Of a stretch of 64,000 nucleotides of DNA, positions 29,700-39,018 are shown piece by piece. Under the pieces are notes generated by a model, which saw only the letters and a program-made list of their open reading frames with translations, was not told the origin of the DNA and did no database searches. Origin of the DNA: Streptomyces sp. NK08204 (GTDB lineage: Bacteria; Actinomycetota; Actinomycetes; Streptomycetales; Streptomycetaceae); NCBI RefSeq assembly GCF_020400585.1, contig NZ_JAINVF010000003.1:310001-374000 (forward strand), read 5' to 3'. How positions within the stretch are numbered: position 1 is the stretch's first letter; every line of letters begins with the position of its first letter. The position numbers and the translations under genes were made by a program.

Positions 29700-30143
29700 G
29701 TGAACGCCGACAGCCGCACCACCCCGCTCAGCCCCGCCCCGCCCGCCCCGGTGTGGACGCGGCTCGCCGTCCCGGCCGGGCTGCTCGCGGCCGTCGCCGG
29801 GGCCTTCGCGTACGTCGGCACCGTCGACCCCGACGAGCCCGGCCACTACCCGGTGTGCCCCCTCTACCGGCTCACCGGCCTGTACTGCCCCGGCTGCGGC
29901 GGACTGCGCGGCGCGCACGCCTTCGTCCACGGTGACTTCCTCACCGCGCTGCACGACAACGCGCTGGGCGCGGTCGCCTATCCGCTCCTCGCCGTGCTGT
30001 GGACCGCCTGGGTGGTCCGCGCGGTGCGCGGCAGGCCGCCGCGGATGGATCCGCGTCCGGCGCACCTGTGGGCCGTCGGCGCGCTGCTCCTCGTCTTCAC
30101 CGTTGTCCGGAACCTGCCGTTCGGTGGCTGGCTGCATCCTTGA
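29700..30143 (+). CDS. DUF2752 membrane protein
   Basis: This 147-residue protein has the DUF2752 signature CPLYRLTGLYCPGCGGLRGAHAFVHGD, with three Cys that could bind metal or a cofactor, flanked by three hydrophobic segments. GTG 29700 is chosen because upstream in-frame ATGs lie inside the terminator region. Members of this family sit beside trp genes in actinobacteria, without known function. trpC follows after 135 bp. Confidence 0.85.
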   Translation: MNADSRTTPLSPAPPAPVWTRLAVPAGLLAAVAGAFAYVGTVDPDEPGHYPVCPLYRLTGLYCPGCGGLRGAHAFVHGDFLTALHDNALGAVAYPLLAVLWTAWVVRAVRGRPPRMDPRPAHLWAVGALLLVFTVVRNLPFGGWLHP

Positions 30144-30278
30144 TCGACTGGCGAATGTCCAGGTAGTGGGACCGCCGTCGGCCGGATGCGAGACGGACCC
30201 GGTCATGCGGATACCATCGCAGTGACCACGGGTTTTCAGAACCTGTAAGGAACCACCGTCTGGAAGGGGGCCGCTCGC

Positions 30279-31088
30279 GTGAGTGTGCTCGACGAGATCA
30301 TCGACGGAGTCCGTGCCGACCTCGCCGAGCGGCAGGCGCGGGTCAGCCTCGACGAGCTCAAGGAGCGCGCGGCGAAGGCGCCCGCCGCGAAGGACGGGGT
30401 GGCCGCGCTCAAGGGCGACGGCGTCAAGGTGATCTGCGAGGTCAAGCGCTCCAGCCCTTCGAAGGGCGCGCTTGCCGCGATCGCCGACCCGGCAGGGCTC
30501 GCCGCGGACTACGAGGCGGGCGGTGCGGCCGTCATCTCCGTTCTCACCGAACAGCGCCGCTTCGGCGGCTCGCTGGCCGATCTGGAGGCGGTCCGCGCCC
30601 GCGTGGACATCCCCGTCCTCCGCAAGGACTTCATCGTCACGTCGTACCAGCTGTGGGAGGCGCGGGCCTACGGCGCCGACCTCGCGCTGCTGATCGTGGC
30701 CGCGCTGGACCAGCCGGCCCTGGAGTCGCTGATCGAGCGTGCCGTGTCCATCGGCCTCACTCCGCTCGTCGAGGTGCACGACGAGGAGGAGGTCGAGCGT
30801 GCCGTGGACGCGGGCGCGCGGGTCATCGGTGTCAACGCACGCAACCTGAAGACACTGGAGGTCGACCGCGGCACGTTCGAGCGGATCGCCCCGGAGATTC
30901 CGGAAGGCATCGTGAAGGTCGCCGAGTCCGGCGTCCGCGGACCGCACGACCTGATCGCCTACGCCAATGCGGGCGCCGACGCGGTCCTGGTCGGCGAGTC
31001 CCTCGTCACCGGACGCGACCCCAAGGCCGCCGTCGCCGACCTGGTCGCCGCGGGCGAACACCCCGCCCTGCGGCACGGACGGAGCTGA
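30279..31088 (+). CDS. trpC: indole-3-glycerol phosphate synthase
   Basis: This 269-residue barrel enzyme has the motifs [70 protein letters not shown] text and [12 protein letters not shown]. It turns CdRP into indole-3-glycerol phosphate. The start is GTG 30279 behind GGAAGGGGG. A 135-bp AT-richer leader lies upstream and probably contains the promoter of the trpC-trpM unit. trpM begins 22 bp after its stop. Confidence 0.97.
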   Translation: MSVLDEIIDGVRADLAERQARVSLDELKERAAKAPAAKDGVAALKGDGVKVICEVKRSSPSKGALAAIADPAGLAADYEAGGAAVISVLTEQRRFGGSLADLEAVRARVDIPVLRKDFIVTSYQLWEARAYGADLALLIVAALDQPALESLIERAVSIGLTPLVEVHDEEEVERAVDAGARVIGVNARNLKTLEVDRGTFERIAPEIPEGIVKVAESGVRGPHDLIAYANAGADAVLVGESLVTGRDPKAAVADLVAAGEHPALRHGRS

Positions 31089-31110
31089 ACCACCGCTAAG
31101 CTGTGCCCTG

Positions 31111-31299
31111 ATGATGCTTCCGATCACGCCGGCGACGCGGGATCCTTATGCCCGTCTCGCCCGAGGCTGCCGACCCCGAGGCTGCCGTGCCCCCGCGCGC
31201 CGGGTGCACGGGCGGCGGGTCCGCTATGTGATCGGCGACGAACCGGGCCAGGTGAACGGCATGCGATGGCGCCCGACGCGTGCGCGTCACCTGCGGTGA
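31111..31299 (+). CDS. trpM: TrpM-like small regulatory protein (62 aa)
   Basis: A 62-residue, very basic ORF lies between trpC and trpB. It starts MMLPITPATRDPYARLARG, has an Arg-rich middle and includes RRVRYVIGDEPGQVNGMRW. Length, position and composition fit TrpM (formerly trpX), a protein of about 63 residues that modulates tryptophan synthesis and differentiation in S. coelicolor. There is no hydrophobic segment. The first ATG of the ATGATG pair is used; the ribosome site is weak. Unlike what I remember elsewhere, it is followed by about one kilobase of repeats before trpB. Confidence 0.82.
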   Translation: MMLPITPATRDPYARLARGCRPRGCRAPARRVHGRRVRYVIGDEPGQVNGMRWRPTRARHLR

Positions 31300-31344
31300 G
31301 CTGAGCCGACGACCCCACGCACGTCCGGCCGAGGACGACCGGGC

Positions 31345-32218
31345 TTCCCGCGGCGGTGAGGGCATTCCCGATCTGTTGCGGTGGCCTTCCGCGGCGGCGG
31401 GTTCTCCCCGTCCCGCGCAGTCGCCTCCTCGGCAGCAGCACGGGATCCCTGGTTCGCGCGGAGGTCTTCCCGCAAGGGCCCTGGTCTCCCGGGCTGCGCT
31501 GAAGAGGTGCGGCGCGACCGAGGTTTTCCCGGTCGCGGTGCGGCCTTCTGCGGCGGTCGGGGATGTTCCTGGTCCACGGCGGTGGTCTTCCCGGCGGCGG
31601 GGACGGTTTCCCGGTCCGTGACGGTTGCTTTCCGCGGCGGTGGGTTTCCCTGGCCCGTGGCACGGTCTCCGGTGACGGTACGGGTTCCCTGACTCGCGCG
31701 GAGGCTTCCGGCGGTGGCCCTGGATCTCCGGGGCCGCGGTGCGGTCCTCTGTGGCGGCGACGGGATTCCCTGTCCGTGCTGGTGGTCTTCGGGCGGCCGG
31801 AGTTTCCCCTTTCGCGGCGGCGGTTTTCCGTGGCGGTGGAGATTTCTCGGCTGACAGCGGTGGCTTTCCGTGGTGGACAGGAACTCCTGGGCTTTTGACG
31901 GAGGCTTGTGGCTGCGGCTTCGGATTTCCCGGCCTTCCGGCGGAGGCTTCCGGCTGCGGCCCGGGTTTCTCGGAGCGGTGCGGACGCTTCCGGCAGTGGC
32001 TGGGGTTTTCCCCGGCTCGCGGCTGAGGATCGCGGCGGCGGCTGGGGTTTTCCCTGGCACGCGGCTGAGGATCCCGGCGGCTGGGGTTTTCCCTGGCTCG
32101 CGGTGGAGCGTCTGCGGCGGCCGGGAATTCTCGGCTCGCCGCGGTGGCCGTGCCTCTGAGGCCGGTTTTCCTGGTCCACAGCGGTAGCTTTCCGTACCGG
32201 TGAGTGTTTTCCCTTCGC
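31345..32218. repeat. degenerate ~40-bp tandem-repeat array between trpM and trpB
   Basis: About 22 head-to-tail units of 37-43 bp fill the gap. Each starts with a purine-then-pyrimidine block like GGGTTTTCCCTGGCTCGCGG and continues with a half like CGGAGGCTTCCGGCGGCGG. Clearest unit starts are near 31,675, 31,998, 32,045 and 32,084. Units diverge in most positions but keep the G-run, T-run, C-run order and a GGAGGCTTCC dyad. Reading frames through it on either strand encode only Arg/Pro/Lys-rich low-complexity text without a family. No gene is supported in 31300-32335. Spacing is too irregular and units too divergent for a CRISPR array. Confidence 0.88.
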
Positions 32219-32335
32219 CTCGGCCGACAGTGCGGGCGGGCGGGTGGAAAAGTGCCTTCGAGGACAGCGCGCGCACGCGTATTCACGTACCCCAAGTCCG
32301 GCAACCCGGGGCCACGGCCCCTGCGAGGTATTCGT

Positions 32336-33619
32336 ATGCCCAGCCAGTTCTTCATCCCTGACCCCACCGGCCAGGTTCCCACCGCCGAGGGCTACTTCGG
32401 CGCGTTCGGCGGCAAGTTCATCCCGGAGGCCCTCGTCGCCGCCGTGGACGAGGTCGCCGTCGAGTACGACAAGGCGAAGGCCGACCCCGAGTTCGCCCGC
32501 GAACTCGACGACCTGCTCGTCCACTACACCGGCCGCCCGAGCGCGCTGACCGAGGTGTCCCGGTTCGCCGAACACGCCGGTGGCGCCCGGGTCTTCCTCA
32601 AACGGGAGGACCTCAACCACACCGGCTCCCACAAGATCAACAACGTCCTCGGCCAGGCCCTGCTCACCAAGAGGATGGGCAAGACCCGTGTCATCGCCGA
32701 GACCGGCGCCGGTCAGCACGGCGTCGCCACGGCCACCGCCTGCGCGCTCTTCGGCCTCGACTGCACCATCTACATGGGCGAGATCGACACCCGGCGCCAG
32801 GCCCTCAACGTCGCCCGCATGCGCATGCTCGGCGCCGAGGTCGTCGCCGTGAAGTCCGGCAGCCGCACGCTCAAGGACGCCATCAACGAGGCGTTCCGGG
32901 ACTGGGTCGCCAACGTCGACCACACGCACTACCTGTTCGGGACCGTCGCGGGGCCCCACCCGTTCCCGGCCATGGTCCGCGACTTCCACCGCGTCATCGG
33001 CGTCGAGGCTCGCCGCCAGCTCCTGGAGCGCGCCGGCCGCCTCCCGGACGCCGCCATCGCCTGCGTCGGCGGCGGCTCCAACGCCATCGGTCTCTTCCAC
33101 GCCTTCATCCCCGACGAGGGCGTCCGCCTCATCGGCTGCGAGCCCGCCGGGCACGGCATCGAGACCGGCGAGCACGCGGCCACCCTCACCGCCGGCGAAC
33201 CCGGCATCCTGCACGGCTCACGGTCGTACGTCCTGCAGGACGAGGAAGGCCAGATCACCGAGCCGTACTCCATCTCGGCCGGACTGGACTACCCGGGCAT
33301 CGGCCCGGAGCACTCCTACCTCAAGGACTCCGGCCGCGGCGAGTACCGCGCGATCACCGACGACGCCGCCATGCAGGCCCTGCGCCTGCTGTCGCGCACC
33401 GAGGGCATCATCCCGGCCATCGAGAGCGCCCACGCCCTGGCCGGCGCCCTGGAGGTCGGCAGGGAGCTGGGCACGGACGGACTGATCGTGGTCAACCTGT
33501 CCGGCCGCGGCGACAAGGACATGGACACCGCCGCGCGCTACTTCGGCCTCTACGACATCGACGCCGAGGTGGCCGCCAACGAAGCCGACACGGCCGAGAT
33601 CGAGGGGGACGCCAAGTGA
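32336..33619 (+). CDS. trpB: tryptophan synthase beta subunit
   Basis: This 427-residue PLP enzyme joins indole and serine. Motifs include [29 protein letters not shown] with K100 as the PLP lysine, [39 protein letters not shown] and [15 protein letters not shown] 32336 starts [16 protein letters not shown], behind GCGAGGTATTCGT. The frame is open for 44 codons upstream, but that text belongs to the repeat array's edge. Its stop overlaps the trpA GTG. Confidence 0.97.
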   Translation: MPSQFFIPDPTGQVPTAEGYFGAFGGKFIPEALVAAVDEVAVEYDKAKADPEFARELDDLLVHYTGRPSALTEVSRFAEHAGGARVFLKREDLNHTGSHKINNVLGQALLTKRMGKTRVIAETGAGQHGVATATACALFGLDCTIYMGEIDTRRQALNVARMRMLGAEVVAVKSGSRTLKDAINEAFRDWVANVDHTHYLFGTVAGPHPFPAMVRDFHRVIGVEARRQLLERAGRLPDAAIACVGGGSNAIGLFHAFIPDEGVRLIGCEPAGHGIETGEHAATLTAGEPGILHGSRSYVLQDEEGQITEPYSISAGLDYPGIGPEHSYLKDSGRGEYRAITDDAAMQALRLLSRTEGIIPAIESAHALAGALEVGRELGTDGLIVVNLSGRGDKDMDTAARYFGLYDIDAEVAANEADTAEIEGDAK

Positions 33620-34434
33620 GCGGGAACATCCAACTGCTGTCGGACACGCTCGCCGCCGCCAAGGCGGAGGGCCGGTCCGCGCTCATCGCCTACCTCCCGG
33701 CCGGCTTCCCGACCGTGGAGGGCGGCATCGAGGCGATCAAGGCCGTCTTCGACGGCGGAGCCGACGTCGTCGAGGTGGGCCTGCCGCACAGCGACCCCGT
33801 CCTGGACGGCCCGGTCATCCAGACCGCCGACGACATCGCCCTGCGCGGCGGGCTGAAGATCGCGGACGTGATGCGTACGGTCCGGGAGGCGTACCGGGCC
33901 ACCGGCAAGCCGGTGCTCGTCATGACGTACTGGAACCCCATCGACCGCTACGGCGTCGAGCGGTTCACCGCCGAACTGGCCGAGGCCGGCGGCGCCGGCT
34001 GCATCCTGCCCGACCTGCCGGTGCAGGAGTCGGCGCTGTGGAGGGAGCACGCGGACAAGCACGGTCTCGCGACCGTCTTCGTCGTCGCCCCCAGCAGCAA
34101 GGACGAGCGGCTCGCCCAGATCACCGCGGCGGGCAGCGGCTTCGTGTACGCCGCCTCGCTCATGGGCGTCACCGGCACCCGCGAGTCCGTCGGCACACAG
34201 GCCCAGGGCCTGGTGGAGCGCACCCGGGCCACCGGCACCCCGCTGCCGGTGTGCGTCGGGCTCGGCGTCTCGAACATGGCCCAGGCCGCCGAGGTCGCCG
34301 GATTCGCGGACGGCGTGATCGTCGGCACCGCGTTCGTGAAGCGGATGCTGGACGCGCCGGACCACGCCTCCGGGCTCGAGGCGGTCCGCGCGCTCGCCGG
34401 TGAGCTGGCCCAGGGCGTCCGCGGACAGGCGTAA
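33616..34434 (+). CDS. trpA: tryptophan synthase alpha subunit
   Basis: This 272-residue barrel cleaves indole-3-glycerol phosphate to indole. Catalytic residues appear as E53 and D64 in [19 protein letters not shown], and the phosphate site is in [27 protein letters not shown] 33616 overlaps the trpB stop (GTGA), the usual coupling for an alpha2beta2 complex. A hairpin terminator follows at 34502-34526. Confidence 0.97.
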   Translation: MSGNIQLLSDTLAAAKAEGRSALIAYLPAGFPTVEGGIEAIKAVFDGGADVVEVGLPHSDPVLDGPVIQTADDIALRGGLKIADVMRTVREAYRATGKPVLVMTYWNPIDRYGVERFTAELAEAGGAGCILPDLPVQESALWREHADKHGLATVFVVAPSSKDERLAQITAAGSGFVYAASLMGVTGTRESVGTQAQGLVERTRATGTPLPVCVGLGVSNMAQAAEVAGFADGVIVGTAFVKRMLDAPDHASGLEAVRALAGELAQGVRGQA

Positions 34435-34501
34435 CCGCCGATAACCCTCCGCAGTCGTTCACAACGGAATAATCGGTCACTCGAACGGGTGGACCTCGGG
34501 A

Positions 34502-34526
34502 CGGGGAGGCGCGCTGCGCCTCCCCG
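34502..34526. terminator. hairpin after trpA
   Basis: An 11-bp perfect stem, CGGGGAGGCGC and its complement, closes a three-base loop. It stands between trpA and the GTG of the next gene, 15 bases before that start, so it could also affect translation of the DsbA-like gene. Confidence 0.72.
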
Positions 34527-34541
34527 GCTCGTTCTGGGGGT

Positions 34542-35315
34542 GTGAGCGAGAAGAACCGTGACGGAAAGCGCACCGCCCGGGAGCGGCTGGCGGTCGAACG
34601 CGAGAAGCAGAAGGCCACGGAGAAACGACGGCGCGCGCTGGTCGTGGGCGCCGGTGTGGCCGGTGTCCTGGGCCTCGCCGCGGTGATCGGCATCATCGCC
34701 GCCAACGCGGGCAAGGACCAGGGCGGCGGCGCGGGCCCGGTCGTGGCGCCCATGGGTGCGCGGGGCAAGGACGGTCTCGCGATCCCGGTCGGCAAGGACA
34801 GTGCCAAGTCGACGCTCACGGTCTGGGAGGACTTCCGCTGCCCGGCCTGCCAGGTCTTCGAGACGGCGTACCGTCCGACGCTCCACGAACTGGTCGACTC
34901 CGGCAAGCTCAGAATCGAGTACCACCTGGTCCGGCTGATCGACGGCAACCTCGGCGGCAGCGGCTCCCTGCGCGCGGGGAACGCGGCGGCCTGCGCCCAG
35001 GACGCCGGAAAGTTCCGTGACTACCACGACGCGCTCTATGCGAACCAGCCCAAGGAGAGCGACGACGCGTACGGCGACAACGCCAAGCTGATCGAGGTGG
35101 CGGGCAAGGTCAGCGGCCTCGGCTCGGCCGCGTTCCAGAAGTGCGTCAAGGACGGCGCCCACGACAGCTGGGTGGACAAGTCGAACAAGGCCTTCCGGAC
35201 CGGCGGCTTCACCGGCACCCCGACGGTCCTGCTGGACGACAAGAACATCTACCAGGACCGGACGATGACACCGGCCAAGCTCAAGCAGATGGTGGAGGCC
35301 GCCGGCCGCCAGTAG
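34542..35315 (+). CDS. membrane-anchored DsbA-like thioredoxin-fold protein
   Basis: This 257-residue protein has a Lys/Arg-rich N-terminus, one membrane segment (about residues 32-55) and an extracytoplasmic DsbA-type domain. The active site is C100-P-A-C103 in WEDFRCPACQVFE, and the cis-Pro loop is TGTPTVLLDD. It shares layout with the protein at 746-1564. Two further Cys (NAAACAQD and FQKCVKD) occur in the helical insert. The start is GTG 34542. It is followed by lgt on the same strand, so it may serve exported proteins or lipoproteins; that link is inference. Confidence 0.88.
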   Translation: MSEKNRDGKRTARERLAVEREKQKATEKRRRALVVGAGVAGVLGLAAVIGIIAANAGKDQGGGAGPVVAPMGARGKDGLAIPVGKDSAKSTLTVWEDFRCPACQVFETAYRPTLHELVDSGKLRIEYHLVRLIDGNLGGSGSLRAGNAAACAQDAGKFRDYHDALYANQPKESDDAYGDNAKLIEVAGKVSGLGSAAFQKCVKDGAHDSWVDKSNKAFRTGGFTGTPTVLLDDKNIYQDRTMTPAKLKQMVEAAGRQ

Positions 35316-35409
35316 GCGTTTCCCGCGTCTGCGTAGGGATTCCCGTTATGGAGCCGTAGCCGGGCTGCTTGCCGTCCCCCTGGTCCGGCACGGTAGCGTC
35401 GACCTTGCC

Positions 35410-36384
35410 ATGGAACTTGCCTACATTCCCAGCCCGTCGCGCGGGGTGATCCACCTCGGTCCCATTCCGCTGCGCGGTTATGCGTTCTGCATCATCATCG
35501 GCGTCTTCATCGCCGTCTGGCTCGGCAACAAACGCTGGATCGCCCGCGGCGGCCAGGCCGGCACGGTGGCGGACATCGCGGTCTGGGCCGTACCGTTCGG
35601 TCTGCTCGGCGGCCGGCTCTACCACGTGATCACGGACTACGAGCTGTACTTCAGCGAGGGCCGTGACTGGGTGGACGCCTTCAAGGTGTGGCAGGGCGGC
35701 CTGGGCATCTGGGGCGCGATCGCGCTCGGCGCGCTCGGCGCGTGGATCGGCGCGCGGCGCCGGGGCATCCCGATGCCGGCGTACGCCGACGCCGTTGCGC
35801 CCGGCATCGCCTTCGCGCAGGCTATGGGCCGCTGGGGCAACTGGTTCAACCAGGAGCTGTACGGGCGCGAGACCCATGTTCCCTGGGCACTGCACATCAC
35901 CTCCTCCGAGGGCGGCCGGGTGCCCGGCTACTACCACCCGACGTTCCTCTACGAGTCCCTGTGGTGCGTCGGCGTCGGCCTCCTCGTGATCTGGGCCGAC
36001 CGCCGCTTCACGCTGGGCCACGGCCGGGCGTTCGCGCTGTACGTCGCCGCCTACTGCGTGGGCCGCGGCTGGATCGAGTACATGCGTGTGGACGACGCCC
36101 ACCACATCCTGGGCCTCCGCCTCAACGACTGGACCGCGTTGATCGTGTTCCTGCTGGCGGTGACCTACCTCGTGGTGTCCTCCCAGCTGCGGCCGGGGCG
36201 GGAGACCATGGTGGAGCCGGCCGTCTCCGGCGGTTCCGCCGAGGGTGCCACCGGTGCCGGGGCGACCGGCGCCGAGGAGGCCGACGCCGAGGCGGCCGGT
36301 GCCGAGACGAAGGGTGACGAGGATCCCGAGCCGGACGCCGCTGAGCCCCAGGACGAGGCCGAGTCGGCCGCCAAGAAGAGCTGA
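35410..36384 (+). CDS. lgt: prolipoprotein diacylglyceryl transferase
   Basis: This 324-residue membrane enzyme adds diacylglycerol to the lipobox Cys of prelipoproteins. It has about seven hydrophobic segments, beginning LAYIPSPSRGVIHLGPIPLRGYAFCIIIG. The Lgt signature is AQAMGRWGNWFNQELYGRET, and the later conserved segment is YVAAYCVGRGWIEYMRVD. The C-terminal 65 residues form an Ala/Glu/Gly-rich tail (TGAEEADAEAAGAET) typical of streptomycete Lgt. A perfect terminator hairpin follows. Confidence 0.97.
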   Translation: MELAYIPSPSRGVIHLGPIPLRGYAFCIIIGVFIAVWLGNKRWIARGGQAGTVADIAVWAVPFGLLGGRLYHVITDYELYFSEGRDWVDAFKVWQGGLGIWGAIALGALGAWIGARRRGIPMPAYADAVAPGIAFAQAMGRWGNWFNQELYGRETHVPWALHITSSEGGRVPGYYHPTFLYESLWCVGVGLLVIWADRRFTLGHGRAFALYVAAYCVGRGWIEYMRVDDAHHILGLRLNDWTALIVFLLAVTYLVVSSQLRPGRETMVEPAVSGGSAEGATGAGATGAEEADAEAAGAETKGDEDPEPDAAEPQDEAESAAKKS

Positions 36385-36395
36385 CGGCTGCTTGT

Positions 36396-36441
36396 ACGAC
36401 GCCGAGGGCGCCCGGAACCGTCCGGGCGCCCTCGGCGTCGT
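36396..36441. terminator. 21-bp perfect bidirectional hairpin
   Basis: ACGACGCCGAGGGCGCCCGG plus one base pairs exactly with its complement across a four-base loop. It lies between the convergent stops of lgt and the ribokinase gene. Confidence 0.9.
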
Positions 36442-36464
36442 GTGGGCTCATACGTCGTACAGCG

Positions 36465-37358
36465 TCATGCGTTGTACCGCGCCTCGATCTCCGGCCGGTA
36501 CGGCATCGACGCCGACGCCCCTTCCCGCTGTACGGACAGCGCCGCCGCCGCTGCCGCCCAGGACAGGGCCTCCCGTACCGGCCTCTCCTCGGCCAGGGCC
36601 ACCGCGAGCGCGCCGACGAAGGTGTCGCCCGCGCCCGTGGAGTCGACGGCCTTCACCTGGGGTGCGGCCACCACCAGCGGCTCGGTGCCGCGCGCCAGGT
36701 ACAGGCAGCCCGTCGCACCCAGGGTGACCACCACCTCCGGGACCAGGTCCAGCAGGGCGGCAGCCGCCTCACGCGGGTCGGTGCGGCCGGTGAGGGTGAC
36801 GGCCTCGTACTCGTTCGCCACCAGCAGGTCGATCATGGCGAGCAGCTCGGACGGCAGCGGCTGGGCGGGGGAGGGGGTGAGGACCGTACGGACGCCGTGC
36901 CGACGCGCCGCCTGCGCACCCGCCACGACCGCGGGCATGGGGATCTCCAGCTGCAGCAGCAGGGCGTCGGCGGAAGCGAGGAGGCCCTCGTCGCCGGGGG
37001 AGAGATGGTCGACGGTGCCGTTCGCGCCGGGGATGACGACGATCGCGTTGCCGCCCTCGTCGTCCACCACGATGTGCGCGGTGCCGGACGGGCCCTCGAC
37101 CGTGCGCAGGAAGTCGGTGTCCACGCCGGAGTGTTCGAGGGTGTCGCGCATCCGCATGCCGAAGGCGTCGTTGCCCACCGCGCCGATCATCGACACGGTG
37201 GCGCCGGCGCGGGCCGCGGCGATCGCCTGGTTGGCGCCCTTGCCGCCGGGGATCGTGCGGAACTCCCGTCCGGTCACGGTCTCGCCGCGCTGCGGTGCCT
37301 TCGCGACGTAGGTGACGAGGTCCATGTTGGCGCTGCCGAGGACGACGATATGGGTCAT
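36465..37358 (-). CDS. rbsK: ribokinase (PfkB family)
   Basis: This 297-residue PfkB sugar kinase has VVLGSANMDLVTYV at the start, the substrate motif TIPGGKGANQAIAAARAGA, and the ATP-site motif DSTGAGDTFVGALAVAL with D245 as catalytic base. That pattern fits ribokinase, which makes ribose 5-phosphate. The ATG overlaps the end of the ADP-ribosylglycohydrolase-like gene by four bases, so the two are coupled. Together they could recycle ribose released from ADP-ribose or a nucleoside; that is inference from context. Confidence 0.93.
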   Translation of the reverse strand: MTHIVVLGSANMDLVTYVAKAPQRGETVTGREFRTIPGGKGANQAIAAARAGATVSMIGAVGNDAFGMRMRDTLEHSGVDTDFLRTVEGPSGTAHIVVDDEGGNAIVVIPGANGTVDHLSPGDEGLLASADALLLQLEIPMPAVVAGAQAARRHGVRTVLTPSPAQPLPSELLAMIDLLVANEYEAVTLTGRTDPREAAAALLDLVPEVVVTLGATGCLYLARGTEPLVVAAPQVKAVDSTGAGDTFVGALAVALAEERPVREALSWAAAAAALSVQREGASASMPYRPEIEARYNA

Positions 37359-38800
37359 GGGCGGGTCGCCTCCAGGTGGGTGAGGTGGGCGAGGGCGTCG
37401 AAACCGGTGCCGTCGAAGTCGGCGACGGTGGTGGCGAGCCGGTTCTTGAGCGGGGCCCGCCAGTGGGCGGGCAGCGCGTCCGGGCCGCCGGCGAGCAGGC
37501 CGGCGACGCTTCCGGCGGTCGCGCCGTTGGAGCCGGTGTCCCAGCCGCCCGACACCGCACGGCACACGGAGCCGGTGAAGTCGCCGTCCGCGTGGGTGAG
37601 GGCGGCGGTGATCAGGGCGGAGTTGGGGACGGCGTGCAGCCAGTGGTGGGTGGCGGCGTAGCGGGCGTGGAGTTCGTCCACGACCTTGTCGAAGTCCCCG
37701 TGTTCTCCGGCCACCCGGACGGCGTGGTCGATCGCCCGCGCCAGCCGGGAGCGGGCCGGGACCACCGTGCGGCCGGTGCGCAGGCAGGCGTGGACGTCGT
37801 ACGTGCCCGTGGCCGCGGCGGCGATGGCGGCGGCCGTGAACATCGCGGCGTAGACCCCGTTCGCGGTGTGGGTGAGGACGGCGTCGCGGTGCGCCTGCTC
37901 GGCTGCGGCGGCCGGGTCGCCCGGGTTGGTCCAGCCGTGGACGTCGGCGCGGACCAGGGCGCCGGTCCACTCGCGGAACGGGTTGCGGTGGCGGGCGGTG
38001 TGCGGGGGTTCGATGCCACAGAGCAGATTGCGGTGGGCGAGGCGCTCGGCGGCACAGGTGCGGCCGGGCGGGAGTTCCTCCAGCCAGAGGCGGGCGACGT
38101 CCGCGGTGGTGAAGGACTTTCCGTGCCGCCGGAGCAGAAGAAGGCCCAGCAGCGGGCGGTCGAGGGCCTTGTCCTCGGGCATGCCGTCGATGTTCTCGGC
38201 GAGGGAGGTGGCCGCCGCGCGGTGGTTCCAGGGGTACTGGGCGAGCAGCTCCTCGGAGACGCCCTTCGCCGTGAACCAGGTGCTCAGCTGCCGGTTCCCG
38301 GTCGCCCGGGCGAGGGCGCGGACGCCGTCCAGCGGGAGCGTCTTCACAGGCCTGCCGAGCAGGCAGCCGGCGGCGCGACCGAGCCATGCGGCTTCCAGGG
38401 CGAGGAGGGCGGGGGCGGTGGAGGGCGGGGCCGCGAACGGCGCCGCGGACGGGGATGCGGAGCGGACGGCGGACCCGGTGGCGGACCCGGCGTCGGGCCG
38501 GGCGTCGGGCCGGGCGTCGGGCCAGTCGGGGCAGGAGGCCTTGATGGCCGCCAGGTCCGTCGGCTCGTCGTCCGCGAGCCTGCTGGGCAGATCGGCCAGT
38601 TCGTCCAGCAGGTCCTCCGCCAGCAGGCGCAGATAGCGGGAGGCACGGTGCGCCGACGAACCTGCCGTTCGCGGGGCGTCGGGGCCGCCCGCCGCCCGCC
38701 AGCGCGTCTCGACCGCCGACGGCTCGCGGCCGTCCAGCCGGGCCTGCCGGAGTTCATGGCCCAGCAGGTCCTCCGGCTGGACCCAGCTCAGGCGGAGCAT
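37355..38800 (-). CDS. ADP-ribosylglycohydrolase family protein
   Basis: This protein of about 481 residues has an N-terminal helical region and an Ala/Pro/Ser-rich linker containing three DARPDA-like repeats. Its ADP-ribosylglycohydrolase fold opens with LEAAWLGRAAGCLLGRPVKTLP. Metal-binding signatures appear as MPEDKALDRPLLGLLLL and VSGGWDTGSNGATAGSVAGLLAG. In this streptomycete subgroup some canonical Asp residues are replaced (GGWDTGSNGA in place of GGDTDTNAA), so activity on ADP-ribose is not assured. ATG 38800 has GGGAG six bases upstream; ATG 38869 is an alternative. It is the first gene of a two-gene unit with ribokinase. Confidence 0.85.
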   Translation of the reverse strand: MLRLSWVQPEDLLGHELRQARLDGREPSAVETRWRAAGGPDAPRTAGSSAHRASRYLRLLAEDLLDELADLPSRLADDEPTDLAAIKASCPDWPDARPDARPDAGSATGSAVRSASPSAAPFAAPPSTAPALLALEAAWLGRAAGCLLGRPVKTLPLDGVRALARATGNRQLSTWFTAKGVSEELLAQYPWNHRAAATSLAENIDGMPEDKALDRPLLGLLLLRRHGKSFTTADVARLWLEELPPGRTCAAERLAHRNLLCGIEPPHTARHRNPFREWTGALVRADVHGWTNPGDPAAAAEQAHRDAVLTHTANGVYAAMFTAAAIAAAATGTYDVHACLRTGRTVVPARSRLARAIDHAVRVAGEHGDFDKVVDELHARYAATHHWLHAVPNSALITAALTHADGDFTGSVCRAVSGGWDTGSNGATAGSVAGLLAGGPDALPAHWRAPLKNRLATTVADFDGTGFDALAHLTHLEATRP

Positions 38801-38971
38801 GGCACGCTCCCGGACCGCTCGGACGCGGGCGAGGCCCCACTGATTTCTTCTCCGTTGGGCGTCATGCACGAATCATCCTCCGGGCCGGGCCCGTCGGGGA
38901 CGTTTTGACGCTGTGTCCCCCGAGAGGGGTCACGCGGGTGGCAGCGAAGATCAAACCGAGGGTAAAGCCGC

Positions 38972-38986
38972 AGGTTAGCCGAGCCT
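38972..38986. promoter_or_regulatory. iron-box-like dyad upstream of the VIT transporter
   Basis: AGGTTAGCCGAGCCT matches 12 of 15 central positions of the DmdR/IdeR consensus AGGTTAGGCTAACCT, as I remember it. It sits about 100 bp before the transporter start. The match is suggestive, not conclusive. Confidence 0.4.
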
Positions 38987-39018
38987 TTCCTTGCTGGCGG
39001 CGGCAGCCATACCAACGT

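Noticed and set aside
31345..32218. CRISPR array
   Set aside because: Units are contiguous and degenerate, without near-identical repeats separated by unique spacers, and no cas genes are present.
31096..32382. Long minus-strand frames rich in Arg, Pro and Lys through the trpM-trpB gap
   Set aside because: All three frames give equally repetitive text produced by the 40-bp DNA repeat; no family, no ribosome site.
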